Positions 51,345-61,050 are shown, counted from the stretch's first letter. The stretch is 64,000 nucleotides of DNA from CAXXFQ01 sp963674475 (GCA_963674475.2 CAXXFQ010000009.1:372001-436000), one strand, 5' to 3'. Notes: generated by a model not told the origin, from the letters alone. Numbers and translations are program-made.

Positions 51345-51773
51345 ATGCGAATCCCCAACCACCTTTCCGGCAGCGGCCTGAGCTTCAACATGACGCCGAT
51401 GATCGACGTCGTCTTCCTGTTGATCATCTTCTTCCTCGTCTCCAGCCACTTGGCCCACCAGGAAGTCCACGTCGACCTCGACCTGCCCGAAGCCCAAACC
51501 GGCCAGACCGATCAGCCCGACTCGACCCGGCGGTTGATCGTCAATCTTTTGCCCGAGCCGGTCGAGGGGAAACGGATCTCGATCGGCGGCAGTCGGCTGG
51601 ATCTCGACGAGCTCGACGCGCTACTCCGCTTCGAACGGGACCGAACCGATCGGCCGTTGGAAGTGCGCATCCGTGGCGACCAGACGGTTCCGTACGGTGA
51701 AGTCGAACCGATCCTTTTGACCTGCGCGCGGGCCGGCGTCTGGCAAGTCGGTTTCGCCGTCATGGGACGCTAG
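51345..51773 (+). CDS. exbD: ExbD/TolR-family protein
   Basis: 142 residues. A short cytoplasmic start is followed by one membrane helix containing the family motif NMTPMIDVVFLLIIFFLVSS, in which the Asp (MIDVVF, about residue 21) is the proton-carrying residue of ExbD/TolR. The periplasmic domain (about 45-142) includes EVHVDLDLPEAQ and RRLIVNLLPE, ending VWQVGFAVMGR. It partners ExbB. The ATG at 51345 has no visible ribosome site: the 5' flank is repeat sequence (copy D), so translation may be weaker or may use an upstream start. The order exbB-exbD is otherwise conventional. Confidence 0.9.
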   Translation: MRIPNHLSGSGLSFNMTPMIDVVFLLIIFFLVSSHLAHQEVHVDLDLPEAQTGQTDQPDSTRRLIVNLLPEPVEGKRISIGGSRLDLDELDALLRFERDRTDRPLEVRIRGDQTVPYGEVEPILLTCARAGVWQVGFAVMGR

Positions 51774-51842
51774 GACTTTTCTTTAAACACCCGGCTTAAA
51801 TTGTGATTTCAGTCGGTTCTTCGTACACAAACTGTGTGACAC

Positions 51843-51871
51843 TTGGCATTGAGTGTATCTTTTGTTATTCT
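51843..51871 (+). promoter_or_regulatory. Possible promoter of the RloC-like gene
   Basis: TTGGCA (51843-51848), 17-nt spacer, TATTCT (51866-51871). An ACACA-AAC-TGTGT palindrome at 51825-51837 just upstream could be an operator. Confidence 0.35.
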
Positions 51872-51914
51872 TTTGTATATCTGTTCTGTGACGAAGAATA
51901 AAAGGGGTGGTTGA

Positions 51915-54146
51915 ATGATAAAAAAAATAGAAAAAATTGATAAATTTCGGATCTTTCAGAAATTCCGATGGAATTCTGATATGCCGGAATTCAAGCGTTT
52001 TAATTTGATCTATGGGTGGAACGGTTCCGGGAAAACAACTCTTTCGGAATTATTTCGTCGTCTTGAAAAGAAGGATGCGAACGGTGCCAAATTCGAGGTG
52101 GAGCTAGATGGTGAAAAAATCCTAAGATCGAACGATCTTGCAAGCTCCTCCGTCCCAAGAATTAGGGTTTTCAATCGCCATTTTGTAGAAGAAAACGTCT
52201 TCACCAAAGAGGGCCAAGTTGAGCCGATCTTTTATCTAGGTGAAGAAGATATTTCAAAACAAAAAGAAGTCCAGGAACTTCAAGAATCCCAAGAGAAACT
52301 AAAAAGTGATTTAGAGAAAGCCAGTGAAGAACTCGAGTCAAAAAAAGGAATAATAGATGATACTTGCAAGGGCGGAGCGAAAACGATCAAATCACACCTA
52401 ATAGCATGTGGATACGATCGATATAACAAGACGAAATTTGAAAAAAAGTGTGAAGAATTGAAGGATTTTCGCGAAGAAGATATTACTTTGCGTCAGTTAT
52501 CAGAGGAACAACTCGCAGACCATCTTCAAAAGATAAATAACCCCGAAAAAGACTCCCTACGATTTGTTGCTTTAAGTGATTTTGATTTTGAATCCCTTTG
52601 TCAGGACACCAGGGTTTTTTTGGAAAGACAAATAGTCTCTTCAGTAATAGGCCGTTTCAAGGAAGACAAAAATTTAAATGACTGGGCACAAAAGGGATTT
52701 CGATTATTGCAAGAGATTTCCACAGAAAATTGCCCTTTTTGCAACCAGATTTTGCCAGACAACTTCTATAAAGAGCTAGAAGGACATTTTAATAATGAAT
52801 ATGAAAAATTCGTTTGCGAAATTGAAAAGTTGCATGAAAAGATTGATCAATCAATAAAAAAAATCAAAAATATCGAATTGCCGGACAAAGCTCGACTTTA
52901 TGACCATCTTCAAGAAGAGTACATTGCCCGAAAGAATGTACTTGAGGAGGAATCTGCTCGTTTGATTTCAAACCTTCAAATGCTTGAAAAAAAAATTAAG
53001 GATAAGAAGGCAAACCCTTTCCAGTCATATTCTTTACAAGATTTTCCTCAATGTAACATTGAAGAGCGTCTTGAAAAACTGAATGAAGTCATCGAAGAGA
53101 ATAATAACATTTCGAATAACCATGAAAAAGAAATCGAAGATTCTTGTCGGAAAATTGAAGAATCTTTTGTTGCGGAATCTCTCGCTGATTACAAGGATAG
53201 AAAAAAAGAGCTTTCAGATATTAAGTTAAAAATTTCCTCTCTTCAAAAAGGTATCGATGAAAAAGAAAATAAAATTAATTATTTACATCAGGAAATCCGT
53301 ACTCATCAAAAACCGGCTGACATAATAAATGATCTTTTGGCCAGATATTTAGGACGCGATGATATACGGTTCAAAGTACTCGAAAACGGTTACGAAATCA
53401 CTAGACGTGGGGAATCCGCTAGAGATCTCAGTGAAGGCGAAAAAACTGCCGTTGCTTTTGTGTATTTTCTGACAACCTTGACTGATGAAAATTTTAAACT
53501 AGAGGAAGGTATCGTCGTCATCGACGATCCAATATCTAGCCTTGATTCCAACGCAATTTATCACGCATTCGGTCTAATGAAGGAGAAAGTAAAAAATGCG
53601 AAACAACTTTTTATTTTAACTCACAATTTCACTTTTTTTAAGCAAGTTAAGCATTGGTTTTCATACCATAAAAACAAGTACCGCTTTTTTATGATCAAGA
53701 GATCAAGTTCAAATGGTCTCGATAGCCCAAAAATTATGAAGCTGAGCGACCTCATCTGTGATCATGAGTCGGAATATCATTATTTGTTTAAAAGGATTTA
53801 CGATTTTACTAGCGAAGAAATTGGGGAGTCAATCGACTGCTATCTTTTACCAAATGTAGCGAGACGTTTTTTGGAAGGTTTTTTGGCTTTTAAAGTTCCT
53901 AATAAAACTTCGTTTACAGGCCAAATGAGAGAACTCGAAAAAGAGGATTTCCCCTACGGAGAAATTCAGAGAATTAACCGTTTTTTAAATGTGTACTCTC
54001 ACAAACCCGCCTGCGGAGATAATTCTCAAGACGATCTATCAATCTTGTCTGAATCTCAGCCAATACTGAAACAAGTTCTTGAGCTAGTAAAACAAACTGA
54101 TAAGGCCCATTTCGACCGAATGGTTGAAGTGGTTTCTAAAAAATAG
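51915..54146 (+). CDS. RloC/PrrC-like AAA ATPase with C-terminal HEPN-type motif (candidate defence gene)
   Basis: 743 residues in conspicuously AT-rich DNA. ABC/SMC-like ATPase halves flank a long coiled coil: Walker A GWNGSGKTT (34-42), a zinc-hook-like CPFC (C273, C276), signature DLSEGEK (about 504-510), Walker B IVVIDDP (D537, D538) and H-loop LTHN (H570). This is the AAA_13 architecture of the anticodon nuclease RloC. The C-terminal ~150 residues contain ARRFLE (R650, E654) and RFLNVYSH (R689, H696), an Rx6H pattern as in HEPN nucleases, a superfamily proposed to include PrrC and RloC. A tRNA-cleaving, abortive-infection-type function is inferred. GGGGTGG precedes the ATG. No partner gene. 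Confidence 0.75.
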   Translation: MIKKIEKIDKFRIFQKFRWNSDMPEFKRFNLIYGWNGSGKTTLSELFRRLEKKDANGAKFEVELDGEKILRSNDLASSSVPRIRVFNRHFVEENVFTKEGQVEPIFYLGEEDISKQKEVQELQESQEKLKSDLEKASEELESKKGIIDDTCKGGAKTIKSHLIACGYDRYNKTKFEKKCEELKDFREEDITLRQLSEEQLADHLQKINNPEKDSLRFVALSDFDFESLCQDTRVFLERQIVSSVIGRFKEDKNLNDWAQKGFRLLQEISTENCPFCNQILPDNFYKELEGHFNNEYEKFVCEIEKLHEKIDQSIKKIKNIELPDKARLYDHLQEEYIARKNVLEEESARLISNLQMLEKKIKDKKANPFQSYSLQDFPQCNIEERLEKLNEVIEENNNISNNHEKEIEDSCRKIEESFVAESLADYKDRKKELSDIKLKISSLQKGIDEKENKINYLHQEIRTHQKPADIINDLLARYLGRDDIRFKVLENGYEITRRGESARDLSEGEKTAVAFVYFLTTLTDENFKLEEGIVVIDDPISSLDSNAIYHAFGLMKEKVKNAKQLFILTHNFTFFKQVKHWFSYHKNKYRFFMIKRSSSNGLDSPKIMKLSDLICDHESEYHYLFKRIYDFTSEEIGESIDCYLLPNVARRFLEGFLAFKVPNKTSFTGQMRELEKEDFPYGEIQRINRFLNVYSHKPACGDNSQDDLSILSESQPILKQVLELVKQTDKAHFDRMVEVVSKK

Positions 54147-54509
54147 CATCTTATTATTGGACCAGAGAAGGTCGCAAGTGGAAGCGGCCGTTAAACTTCC
54201 GCCTTCCCATCTATCTTTGCAGGGAAATTTCGAAACGGCGCGAACTACGTGGAGTCGTGCTTCGTAGCACCGGCAGCCGACGTTGACACCAAAACGACCC
54301 GGCTTACAATGGTGGTTTTGTACCAATTTCTCGTTTGCTCGCCTGCGCGTCGCCGCCTGTCCGCCCCTTCGGGAAAACAGGCAATTTTCACGCGGCCGCG
54401 CGATTTCATATTGGAACCCGTTTTACCTGCCCAACGTGACGGCAAATCAAGCGAATTTTTTCGTTTTTTTCCGTCCTTTCATCTTTGTAATATAGGTAGT
54501 CTCGATAAA
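54147..54509. other. Intergenic region before the ABC operon (363 bp)
   Basis: Base composition returns to the genomic norm. It holds a strong promoter (54283-54310) with a ~190-nt leader. The frame of the ABC gene is open from 54249 but the protein family begins at 54510. A small GGAAG...CTTCC hairpin lies near 54179-54200. Confidence 0.5.
54283..54310 (+). promoter_or_regulatory. Strong promoter of the ABC operon
   Basis: Perfect TTGACA (54283-54288), 16-nt spacer, TACAAT (54305-54310). Confidence 0.6.
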
Positions 54510-55280
54510 ATGAGTACAACCGCTCCTTCCGAATCGTCGGCCTCGACCAGCGCCGACGCGCGCCCCATGATTGAAGCGGAGGGGCTTTCAAAATTTTATG
54601 GTAACTTCGCCGCGATCCAGGATATCAGTTTCACGATCGCCCAAGGGGAAGTGGTCGCCTTTCTCGGTCCCAACGGTGCGGGGAAAAGTACGACCATGAA
54701 ACTCCTGACCGGCTACCTGGCTCCGTCGGCCGGGATCGCGCGGATTGGCGGATACAACATGGCGACCGACCGTTTGGCCGGGGCGGCCTTGTTGGGCTAT
54801 CTGCCGGAAAACGGCCCGCTCTATCCCGATATGACGCCGCGCGGGTTGTTAAAGTTTTTCGCACGGGCCCGGGGTATTCCGTCGAGCAAGCGGAAAGAAC
54901 GGCTTGACCACGTCATCGAACTTTGTTCACTCGGCAGTGTGATCGGCAAACCGATCGGCAAGCTGTCGCGCGGTTACCGGCAGCGAGTCGGCATGGCGCA
55001 GGCGATGTTGCACGAGCCGGAGGTCTTGATTCTCGACGAGCCGACCGCCGGGTTGGACCCGAATCAGATCCACGAGGTCCGCAAGACGATCCGCCGGTTG
55101 GGGCAGGAAAAGACGATCCTGCTGTCGACCCATATTCTCCAAGAGGTCGAGGCGATGGCCGACCGGATCATCTTCATCGACGAAGGCCGAAACGTCTTCG
55201 ACGGCACGATCGAGGGATTGACCGAAGGCAAACCGCTGGACCAACGATTCCACGAGTTGACCGCCGCCAGCGCCGACTGA
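54510..55280 (+). CDS. ABC transporter ATP-binding protein, GldA-like
   Basis: A 256-residue ATPase subunit. Walker A GPNGAGKSTTMKLLTG near 50-65, Q-loop around GYLPENGPLYPDMT, signature KLSRGYRQRVGMAQAML near 150-166, Walker B LILDEPTAGLDPNQ near 174-187 and the switch histidine in LLSTHILQEVEAMADR. The YLPENGPLYPDMT segment and the adjacent Gld-like permease identify the ABC-2/GldA subtype, used in gliding motility of Bacteroidetes and present in Planctomycetes with unknown cargo. Start ATG 54510; the upstream frame (to 54249) overlaps the promoter and is not coding. First gene of an operon with the two following genes. Confidence 0.92.
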   Translation: MSTTAPSESSASTSADARPMIEAEGLSKFYGNFAAIQDISFTIAQGEVVAFLGPNGAGKSTTMKLLTGYLAPSAGIARIGGYNMATDRLAGAALLGYLPENGPLYPDMTPRGLLKFFARARGIPSSKRKERLDHVIELCSLGSVIGKPIGKLSRGYRQRVGMAQAMLHEPEVLILDEPTAGLDPNQIHEVRKTIRRLGQEKTILLSTHILQEVEAMADRIIFIDEGRNVFDGTIEGLTEGKPLDQRFHELTAASAD

Positions 55281-55385
55281 TTTGGTCGGGACGAGCGGAC
55301 GCATTTTCTACTTCAAAGTTCGCCCGGCCTTGACTGCCTACCATTTTTTAAAAAACAAAGTCGAATTATATAAAAGGGACCATTC

Positions 55386-58166
55386 ATGAACACGAACGTG
55401 TTACGTGCAGTCTTGGTTCGGAACGTGGTGAGCTACTTCACCAACGCGACCGGGTATGTGTTCATCTGCGTTTTCGTTCTGTTGAGTTCGTTTGCCGCCT
55501 TTTGGCCGAACGATTTCTTCAACGCCAACTTGGCCAACTTGGATCAGCTCAACAAGTACTTTCCGTACATCATGTTGATCTTTATCCCGGCCATCACGAT
55601 GAGCACCTGGGCCGAAGAGCGTCGGGAGGGAACGGACGAACTGTTGCTGACCGCCCCGGCGCGGGATTTTGATATTGTGCTGGGGAAATATCTGGCTGCG
55701 GTCGTGATCGTGACCGTCGCGCTTTTGTTCTCGCTGGCGACCAACTTCCTGGTGTTGGGCTATTTGGGCTCGCCCGACTGGGGCCAACTGTGGGCGACCT
55801 ATTTGGGCTACTGGCTGATCGGCTTGGCGATGCTGGCGATCGGGATGGTCGCCTCGTTTTTGACGCCGAATCTGACGGTTGCTTATATCCTGGGCGCGCT
55901 TCTGAACGCCCCGTTGGTCTTCGCCCCGTTGGCCGGGAATATCCTGCCCGCCTCGCATGCGATGATCATCAAAAACTGGGGGCTCAGCTCTCGGTTCAGC
56001 GATTTCGGACACGGCGTGATCAGCCTGGGTGGCGTGGTCTATTTTCTGGCGATCGTCGTCGTGATGCTTTATCTGTCGATGGTCTTGATCGGGCGACGCA
56101 ATTGGCGGCAGACCGGTCGCGGGGGCCATTATCTGATTCGGACGATGGCGCTGTTGGTCGTCGGGGCCGGGGTGGTCGTTATGGCCCAACGCCACGACGC
56201 GCGGACCGACTGGACCAAGAATCAACTTTCGTCGCTGGCCGAAGAGTCGCGGCGGTTACTCGCGGATATCGAGTCGGGACGCCCGGTCTTTATCGAGGCG
56301 TTTATCAGCCCGGTCGTTCCCGAGACGTTTGTCCAGACCCGTTTGAATCTGCTCAATACGCTTCGTGAAATTCAGGCTTTCGGCGGCGGAAAGATTCAGG
56401 TCCGGGTCAACCAGACCGAGAAATCGACCGAAGAGGCGGCGCGGGCCGAGGCCCGATTCCGGATCATGCCCCGTCAGGTGGTCTCGTTGGATCGCGGGAC
56501 GATCAGCACCGATCGGATCTTTTTGGGCGTCGCGGTCCGTTGCGGCCTGAACCGGGTGACGATCCCGTTTTTCGATCGGGGCATTCCCATCGAGTACGAG
56601 TTGATCCGCTCGGTCTGCACCGTTTTGGAAGAAAAACGTAAGACGATCGGGGTCCTCCAGACCGACGCGCCGCTGTTTGGCCAGTTCAACCCGCAGACGA
56701 TGTCGGCCGGACAGAATTGGCCGATCATCGACGAGCTGGAAAAACAATATAAAGTCGTCCGGGTCGATCCGAAACAGCCGATCGATACCAAAAACCTTGA
56801 CGCCCTGTTGGTGGTCCAACCGTCGTCGCTCGGGCCGAAGGAGATGGACCATTTCGTCGACGCGGTCCGCACGGGCCTGCCGACGGCCATCTTCGAAGAC
56901 CCAGCGCCGCTTTTGTCGCCCGGCGTTCCCGGAACGAACCAGCCACGTCGGGCGCCGCAGTCGATGGCGATGATGATGCAACGGCAGCAGGCGCCGCCGA
57001 AGGGGGACGTGTCGAAATTATGGGCCCTGTTGGGTGCCCGGTTCTCGTCCGACGTGATCGTCTGGCAGGACTTCAACCCGTATCCGAAGGCCCAGCAGTT
57101 TCCCAAGGAGTTCGTTTTCATCGATCAAGCTTCCGGTGCCGAGGAGCCGTTTAACGTGAAAAGCCCGATCAGCGCGGGAATCGAACAGGTGATGTTCGCC
57201 TTCCCCGGGGCGATGAAAAAGGTGGCCGATGCGCCGCTTGTCTGGGAGCCGCTGGCCGTGACCGGTGAGAAGACCGGGACGGTCAACCAGGCCGAGATGG
57301 AGACGGTCCAGATGACCGCCGCCGGACCGGCGCGAGCCCTCAATCCGACGCGCCGCATGTTGCCCACCGGCGAGGTCTACGAGATGGCCGTTCATATCAC
57401 GGGTGACGTTTCGTTGCCGGAAGAAGCCGCTTCGAAAGAAGCCGTTTCGAAAGAAGACACGGCGAAGAAGGCCGCCGGTGAGAAAAAAGAAGCGGAGGCC
57501 GACAAGAAAAAGCAACCGGAGAAACCGAAGACGGTCCGGCTCAATGTGGTTCTGGTCGCCGACGTCGATATGCTTTCGCCCGGGTTCTTCCAGATCCGTC
57601 GCCAGGGCGAAATGCCCGAAGCCGGTTTGAGCTTCCACTTCGAGAACGTCACGTTTGTCCTCAACGCGTTGGACGCGTTGGCCGGAGACGACCGGTTCCT
57701 TGAAATCCGTAAACGAAAACGGCTGCACCCGACCCTCACGGCGATCGAGGCGCAGATCGAAGACTCGCGAAAGAAACGGGCCGACGAAGCCGACCTTTAC
57801 ATCCGCGAGTTTGAAGAGGCCCAACAAGAAGAACAGGCCAAACTGCAAAAGCAGGTGACCGAGCTCGAAAAGAAAATGAAAGAGGAGCGGCTCAACCTCC
57901 AAGAGATTGTCCGGCGTGTGGCCATCATGCAGCAGTCGGGCGAAAAACGGATGCAGGCGAAGATCGAACGGCTCGAACGCCAAAGGGACCAGAAGCTCAA
58001 CCAGATCGATATCGAGTTGCAGAAGAAGGTCCAAAAGGTCCAAGACCGTTACAAGATGGGGGCCGTCCTGCTGCCGCCGATCTTGCCGTTGGTGCTGGCG
58101 TTGATCGTTTTCTTTATCCGACGCGCCCAAGAGCGTGAGGGGGTATCCGAAAAGAGACTTCGTTAG
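55386..58166 (+). CDS. Fused ABC-2 permease and GldG-like auxiliary protein
   Basis: 926 residues. Residues ~1-240 are an ABC-2 permease with six membrane helices (GldF-like: VFICVFVLLSSFAAFWP, STWAEERREGTDELLLTAP, LVLGYLG...). A further helix near 250 (TMALLVVGAGVVVMA) begins the GldG-like part: LLADIESGRPVFIEAFISPVVPETFVQTRLNLLNTLREI and VVQPSSLGPKEMDHFVDAV. A charged Lys/Glu linker lies near 672-720, a coiled coil near 775-890, and one C-terminal helix. In Flavobacterium gldF and gldG are separate genes, so this is a fusion. It lies 105 nt after the ATPase gene. Gliding itself is not implied. Confidence 0.88.
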   Translation: MNTNVLRAVLVRNVVSYFTNATGYVFICVFVLLSSFAAFWPNDFFNANLANLDQLNKYFPYIMLIFIPAITMSTWAEERREGTDELLLTAPARDFDIVLGKYLAAVVIVTVALLFSLATNFLVLGYLGSPDWGQLWATYLGYWLIGLAMLAIGMVASFLTPNLTVAYILGALLNAPLVFAPLAGNILPASHAMIIKNWGLSSRFSDFGHGVISLGGVVYFLAIVVVMLYLSMVLIGRRNWRQTGRGGHYLIRTMALLVVGAGVVVMAQRHDARTDWTKNQLSSLAEESRRLLADIESGRPVFIEAFISPVVPETFVQTRLNLLNTLREIQAFGGGKIQVRVNQTEKSTEEAARAEARFRIMPRQVVSLDRGTISTDRIFLGVAVRCGLNRVTIPFFDRGIPIEYELIRSVCTVLEEKRKTIGVLQTDAPLFGQFNPQTMSAGQNWPIIDELEKQYKVVRVDPKQPIDTKNLDALLVVQPSSLGPKEMDHFVDAVRTGLPTAIFEDPAPLLSPGVPGTNQPRRAPQSMAMMMQRQQAPPKGDVSKLWALLGARFSSDVIVWQDFNPYPKAQQFPKEFVFIDQASGAEEPFNVKSPISAGIEQVMFAFPGAMKKVADAPLVWEPLAVTGEKTGTVNQAEMETVQMTAAGPARALNPTRRMLPTGEVYEMAVHITGDVSLPEEAASKEAVSKEDTAKKAAGEKKEAEADKKKQPEKPKTVRLNVVLVADVDMLSPGFFQIRRQGEMPEAGLSFHFENVTFVLNALDALAGDDRFLEIRKRKRLHPTLTAIEAQIEDSRKKRADEADLYIREFEEAQQEEQAKLQKQVTELEKKMKEERLNLQEIVRRVAIMQQSGEKRMQAKIERLERQRDQKLNQIDIELQKKVQKVQDRYKMGAVLLPPILPLVLALIVFFIRRAQEREGVSEKRLR

Positions 58167-58246
58167 GTTTTTGCTGGAAGCCTTTCATCACTGATGAGTC
58201 GGATTGCGATTTTAAAAATAATCTTTTGAGAAGGAAATAGACTGTT

Positions 58247-59803
58247 ATGAGCGAAAACGCCAAAACGTGGACTTTTGTCGTCGTCGCCGTGTTGATGGTG
58301 GCCGCCGTCTGGCTGACCAGCCCGTTATTGACCACGGTCGAAGAAGGGGACCCGCGTGGAAAAACGCTCTTCCCCGACTTTACCGATCCGCTCTCCGCCA
58401 ATCGACTGGAGATCACCCAATATAACGACGAAACGGGCGAAACGGTCCGGTTCGAAGTGGCTCAGGTTGACGGGATCTGGTCGATCCCCTCGCACGAAAA
58501 TTACCCGGCCGACGCGGCCGAACATTTGGGCAAGGTGGCCCGTGAGCTGTTCGAACTGAAGATCCTCGACGTCGCCGGAGACGAACCGGGCGATCAGGAA
58601 GAGTATGGCGTGTTGGACCCGACCGACAAGGAGCTTGCACCGGGAACGACCGGCGTCGGGATGCGTGTCGTCATGAAGGGGGCCGTGGCGGACAAGGACA
58701 AGAAGGAGTCCACGGAAAAAACGCTGGTCGGGATGATCATCGGGAAGGAAGACCCCCAACAGCCGGAAATCCGGTACGTCCGTCGGATTGACCAAGAGAA
58801 GATCTTCACTGTCAAGCTCGACACGAGCGAGCTGTCGACCAAGTTCGACGACTGGATCGAGAAGGACCTGTTGAAGCTCAACGTGTGGGACATCGGCAAA
58901 CTCTTTTTCGAAGATTACAAGATCGACGAGATGAGCCAGACGCTCGAACAGTCGGGCAAATTCACCGTCGGCTTCGATGATGCGGCCGAGACGAAGTGGA
59001 GCCTGGCCGACGATTTCGTCTATGCCGACGGGAAGTGGGTTTCCAGGAAACTGGGAGAGAACGAAAAGGTCGACCAAGAGAAACTCGACACGCTGAAAAA
59101 CGCGCTGGCCGATTTGAAGATCGTCAACGTGGCGAAGAAACCGGCCGGACTCAGCGCCGATTTGGCGGCCGAAAAGTCGTTTTTGAACAACGCCGAGGCG
59201 GTCGAGTCGCTCATGTCGTGTGGGTTTTACGTGGCCAACGTCGAGGGGAAGCCGGGCGTCTATTCGAACATGGGCGAGACGCGTGTCCTGATGAAAGACG
59301 GCGTCGAGTACCTGTTGCGATTCGGCCATATCGCGTCCAGCTCGCCAAGCGCGACGGCCGAAGGAGAGGAAAAGGACCAAGACGCCGACACCGACGCCTC
59401 AGGGGTCAACCGGTACCTGATGGTCAGTACGGTGTTCAATCCGTCGGTCCTCGAAAAACCTGAGCCGACTCCGTTGCCGGAACTGAAGGAAGGGGACGAG
59501 GCGTCCAAGGCCGAGCGCGAGCGGGTCGAGCTGGAAAACCAACAGGCCCTCGATGCGTATGAAGAAAAAGTGGCCGAAGGGAAGAAGCGGGTCCTCGAGC
59601 TCAACGGCCGGTTTGCCGATTGGTATTACGTGATCTCCGAAAGCGTCTTCAAAAAGCTTCGGCTCAGCCGCAAGGAGATGGTTCGGGTCGAGAAGCCCAA
59701 ACAGAAGAAATCGCCCGTAGCCGAGCAAAAGGCGTCCGACACTCCGGCGCTGCCGACGCCCGAGTTGTTCCAACAGCTCAAAGGCGGGCCGAAGGGGGAA
59801 TAG
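58247..59803 (+). CDS. DUF4340-domain membrane-anchored protein
   Basis: 518 residues. One N-terminal membrane helix (FVVVAVLMVAAVWLTSPLL) anchors a large periplasmic region. Recurrent DUF4340 features: LEITQYNDETGETVRFEVAQVDGIWSIPS near 50-80, FELKILDVAGDEPGDQEEYGVLDP, YVRRIDQEKIFTVKLDTSELSTKFDDWIEKDLL, and VMKDGVEYLLRFG-type LMKDGVEYLLRFGHI. DUF4340 genes typically follow GldG-like genes, as here (80 nt gap), completing the ABC-GldFG-DUF4340 operon. A long acidic, coiled-coil C-terminal region follows. The function is unknown; perhaps a periplasmic component of the transporter. A strong terminator ends the operon. Confidence 0.9.
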   Translation: MSENAKTWTFVVVAVLMVAAVWLTSPLLTTVEEGDPRGKTLFPDFTDPLSANRLEITQYNDETGETVRFEVAQVDGIWSIPSHENYPADAAEHLGKVARELFELKILDVAGDEPGDQEEYGVLDPTDKELAPGTTGVGMRVVMKGAVADKDKKESTEKTLVGMIIGKEDPQQPEIRYVRRIDQEKIFTVKLDTSELSTKFDDWIEKDLLKLNVWDIGKLFFEDYKIDEMSQTLEQSGKFTVGFDDAAETKWSLADDFVYADGKWVSRKLGENEKVDQEKLDTLKNALADLKIVNVAKKPAGLSADLAAEKSFLNNAEAVESLMSCGFYVANVEGKPGVYSNMGETRVLMKDGVEYLLRFGHIASSSPSATAEGEEKDQDADTDASGVNRYLMVSTVFNPSVLEKPEPTPLPELKEGDEASKAERERVELENQQALDAYEEKVAEGKKRVLELNGRFADWYYVISESVFKKLRLSRKEMVRVEKPKQKKSPVAEQKASDTPALPTPELFQQLKGGPKGE

Positions 59804-59842
59804 TTTTCCGAAACGTGTCGATTTTTTCCAAGAAACAAGTAA

Positions 59843-59885
59843 AGGGCGACGGTCATCGACGGGCCGTCGCCCTTTTGGCTTTTTT
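59843..59885. terminator. Terminator of the ABC operon
   Basis: AGGGCGACGG (59843-59852) pairs with CCGTCGCCCT (59864-59873), followed by TTTGGCTTTTTT. Confidence 0.8.
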
Positions 59886-59915
59886 GGGATCGATCGGGAT
59901 GAACCGACGGTCGCC

Positions 59916-60824
59916 TTACGGCTTGGCCCACCATTTACTCTTGTTCCGAGTCGATTGGCGTCGGACCAGCCAGCCGGTCTGTTTTACCGACGCCTGTTTT
60001 TGTTGGACGCTGTAGCCGACCAGCTCGACGATACTTCGCCGAACGAGCCGTCCCTGGAGGTCGACCTCTTTGACGTGCTGACTGACGATCCCGCCGGGGA
60101 CGTCGAGCGAGTAGTAGGAGAGCGTCGTTTGGATCGTCTTGTCGGTTTTGGTGACCGTCCGGAAATGGGAAGCGGAGCGGATTTGGTCGTTTTCGAACGC
60201 CCACGGCATCTGAAGCGAGTCGGCGGTCATCGTGGTTTGTTTGACGAGCTTTCCGTCGGCCTTTTGCTTGAGAAGGATCTCTCGTTTGAAAAGGTACGGC
60301 TCGATCGTGTCGTTGTAAAAGGTCGTTACGATTTGGACCAGATCCGATTTGGCCCGCTGGAGTTTGACCTGCGTGACCTGGCAGGGGATCGTTTGGCCTT
60401 CGACCGTGATTTTTTGCACCGGCAGGCCGGTCACCTTGACCGAATCGTGGCCGTTGACCTGGCCGTGGTAACCTTGCTTGACCTGCTGGGGGCGACTGGT
60501 AATCAGTTTCCCGGCGACCCAGATCGACGTTTCGACCTCGAGCGTGACGCCCGTATCGTCGATTTTGCAGAGGGTTGTTTTCGTTTCGGAGACCCCCGTC
60601 TTGGCCACTTGTCCCTTTTCGTCGAACGTCTCGCTGATCACGCGGACCATCTTCCACGCACCGGGTGAAGAATTGGACCACGGGTGGAGTTTTTTCAAGG
60701 GAGACGCGTTCACATCGGCCGCGCGCGTCACCGGCGTTGCGGCCAGCCAGACAGCCAGTCCGATCAGGATGAAGTGGGCCGCCTTGGTAGGCCAAATCCG
60801 ATAGGTTCGACAGGTTCGTTCCAT
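59916..60824 (-). CDS. Secreted protein of unknown function
   Basis: 302 residues with a signal peptide (FILIGLAVWLAATPVTRAAD). The mature part has alternating strands and charged turns (GAWKMVRVISETFDEKGQVAKTGVSETKTTLCKIDDTGVTLEVETSIWVAG, PCQVTQVKLQRAKSDLVQIVTTFYND), giving a beta-rich fold typical of many planctomycetal secreted proteins. One Cys pair is possible. No catalytic motif or named domain is recognised. It is convergent with the ABC operon, whose terminator lies between. The ATG at 60824 is the first in frame and fits the signal peptide. Confidence 0.6.
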   Translation of the reverse strand: MERTCRTYRIWPTKAAHFILIGLAVWLAATPVTRAADVNASPLKKLHPWSNSSPGAWKMVRVISETFDEKGQVAKTGVSETKTTLCKIDDTGVTLEVETSIWVAGKLITSRPQQVKQGYHGQVNGHDSVKVTGLPVQKITVEGQTIPCQVTQVKLQRAKSDLVQIVTTFYNDTIEPYLFKREILLKQKADGKLVKQTTMTADSLQMPWAFENDQIRSASHFRTVTKTDKTIQTTLSYYSLDVPGGIVSQHVKEVDLQGRLVRRSIVELVGYSVQQKQASVKQTGWLVRRQSTRNKSKWWAKP

Positions 60825-61050
60825 CAGTCTCGGTAAGAGTCCTTTGGGGGGAAGGTTGACGTTTTGAGGCGCGATGGGCGCCTTTTTTCAATCATGTAAG
60901 GATAGCTTACCGGCGGGCGATTGGCTATAGTCGAAAAAAAGGACCGAAAGCACCGCCATTAGGGGGTATTGCTCTCGCGGCTTGTGGCAAGCGTAGTGCA
61001 AGGAAGGAGTAATCGTTGAAGATGTGCCAGAAAAAGGGAGGAAACCGGGG

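Noticed and set aside
51915..54146. Calling the gene a proven PrrC anticodon nuclease
   Set aside because: The Arg/Glu/His spacing differs from PrrC and the restriction-modification partner genes are absent; only a RloC/PrrC-like label is justified.
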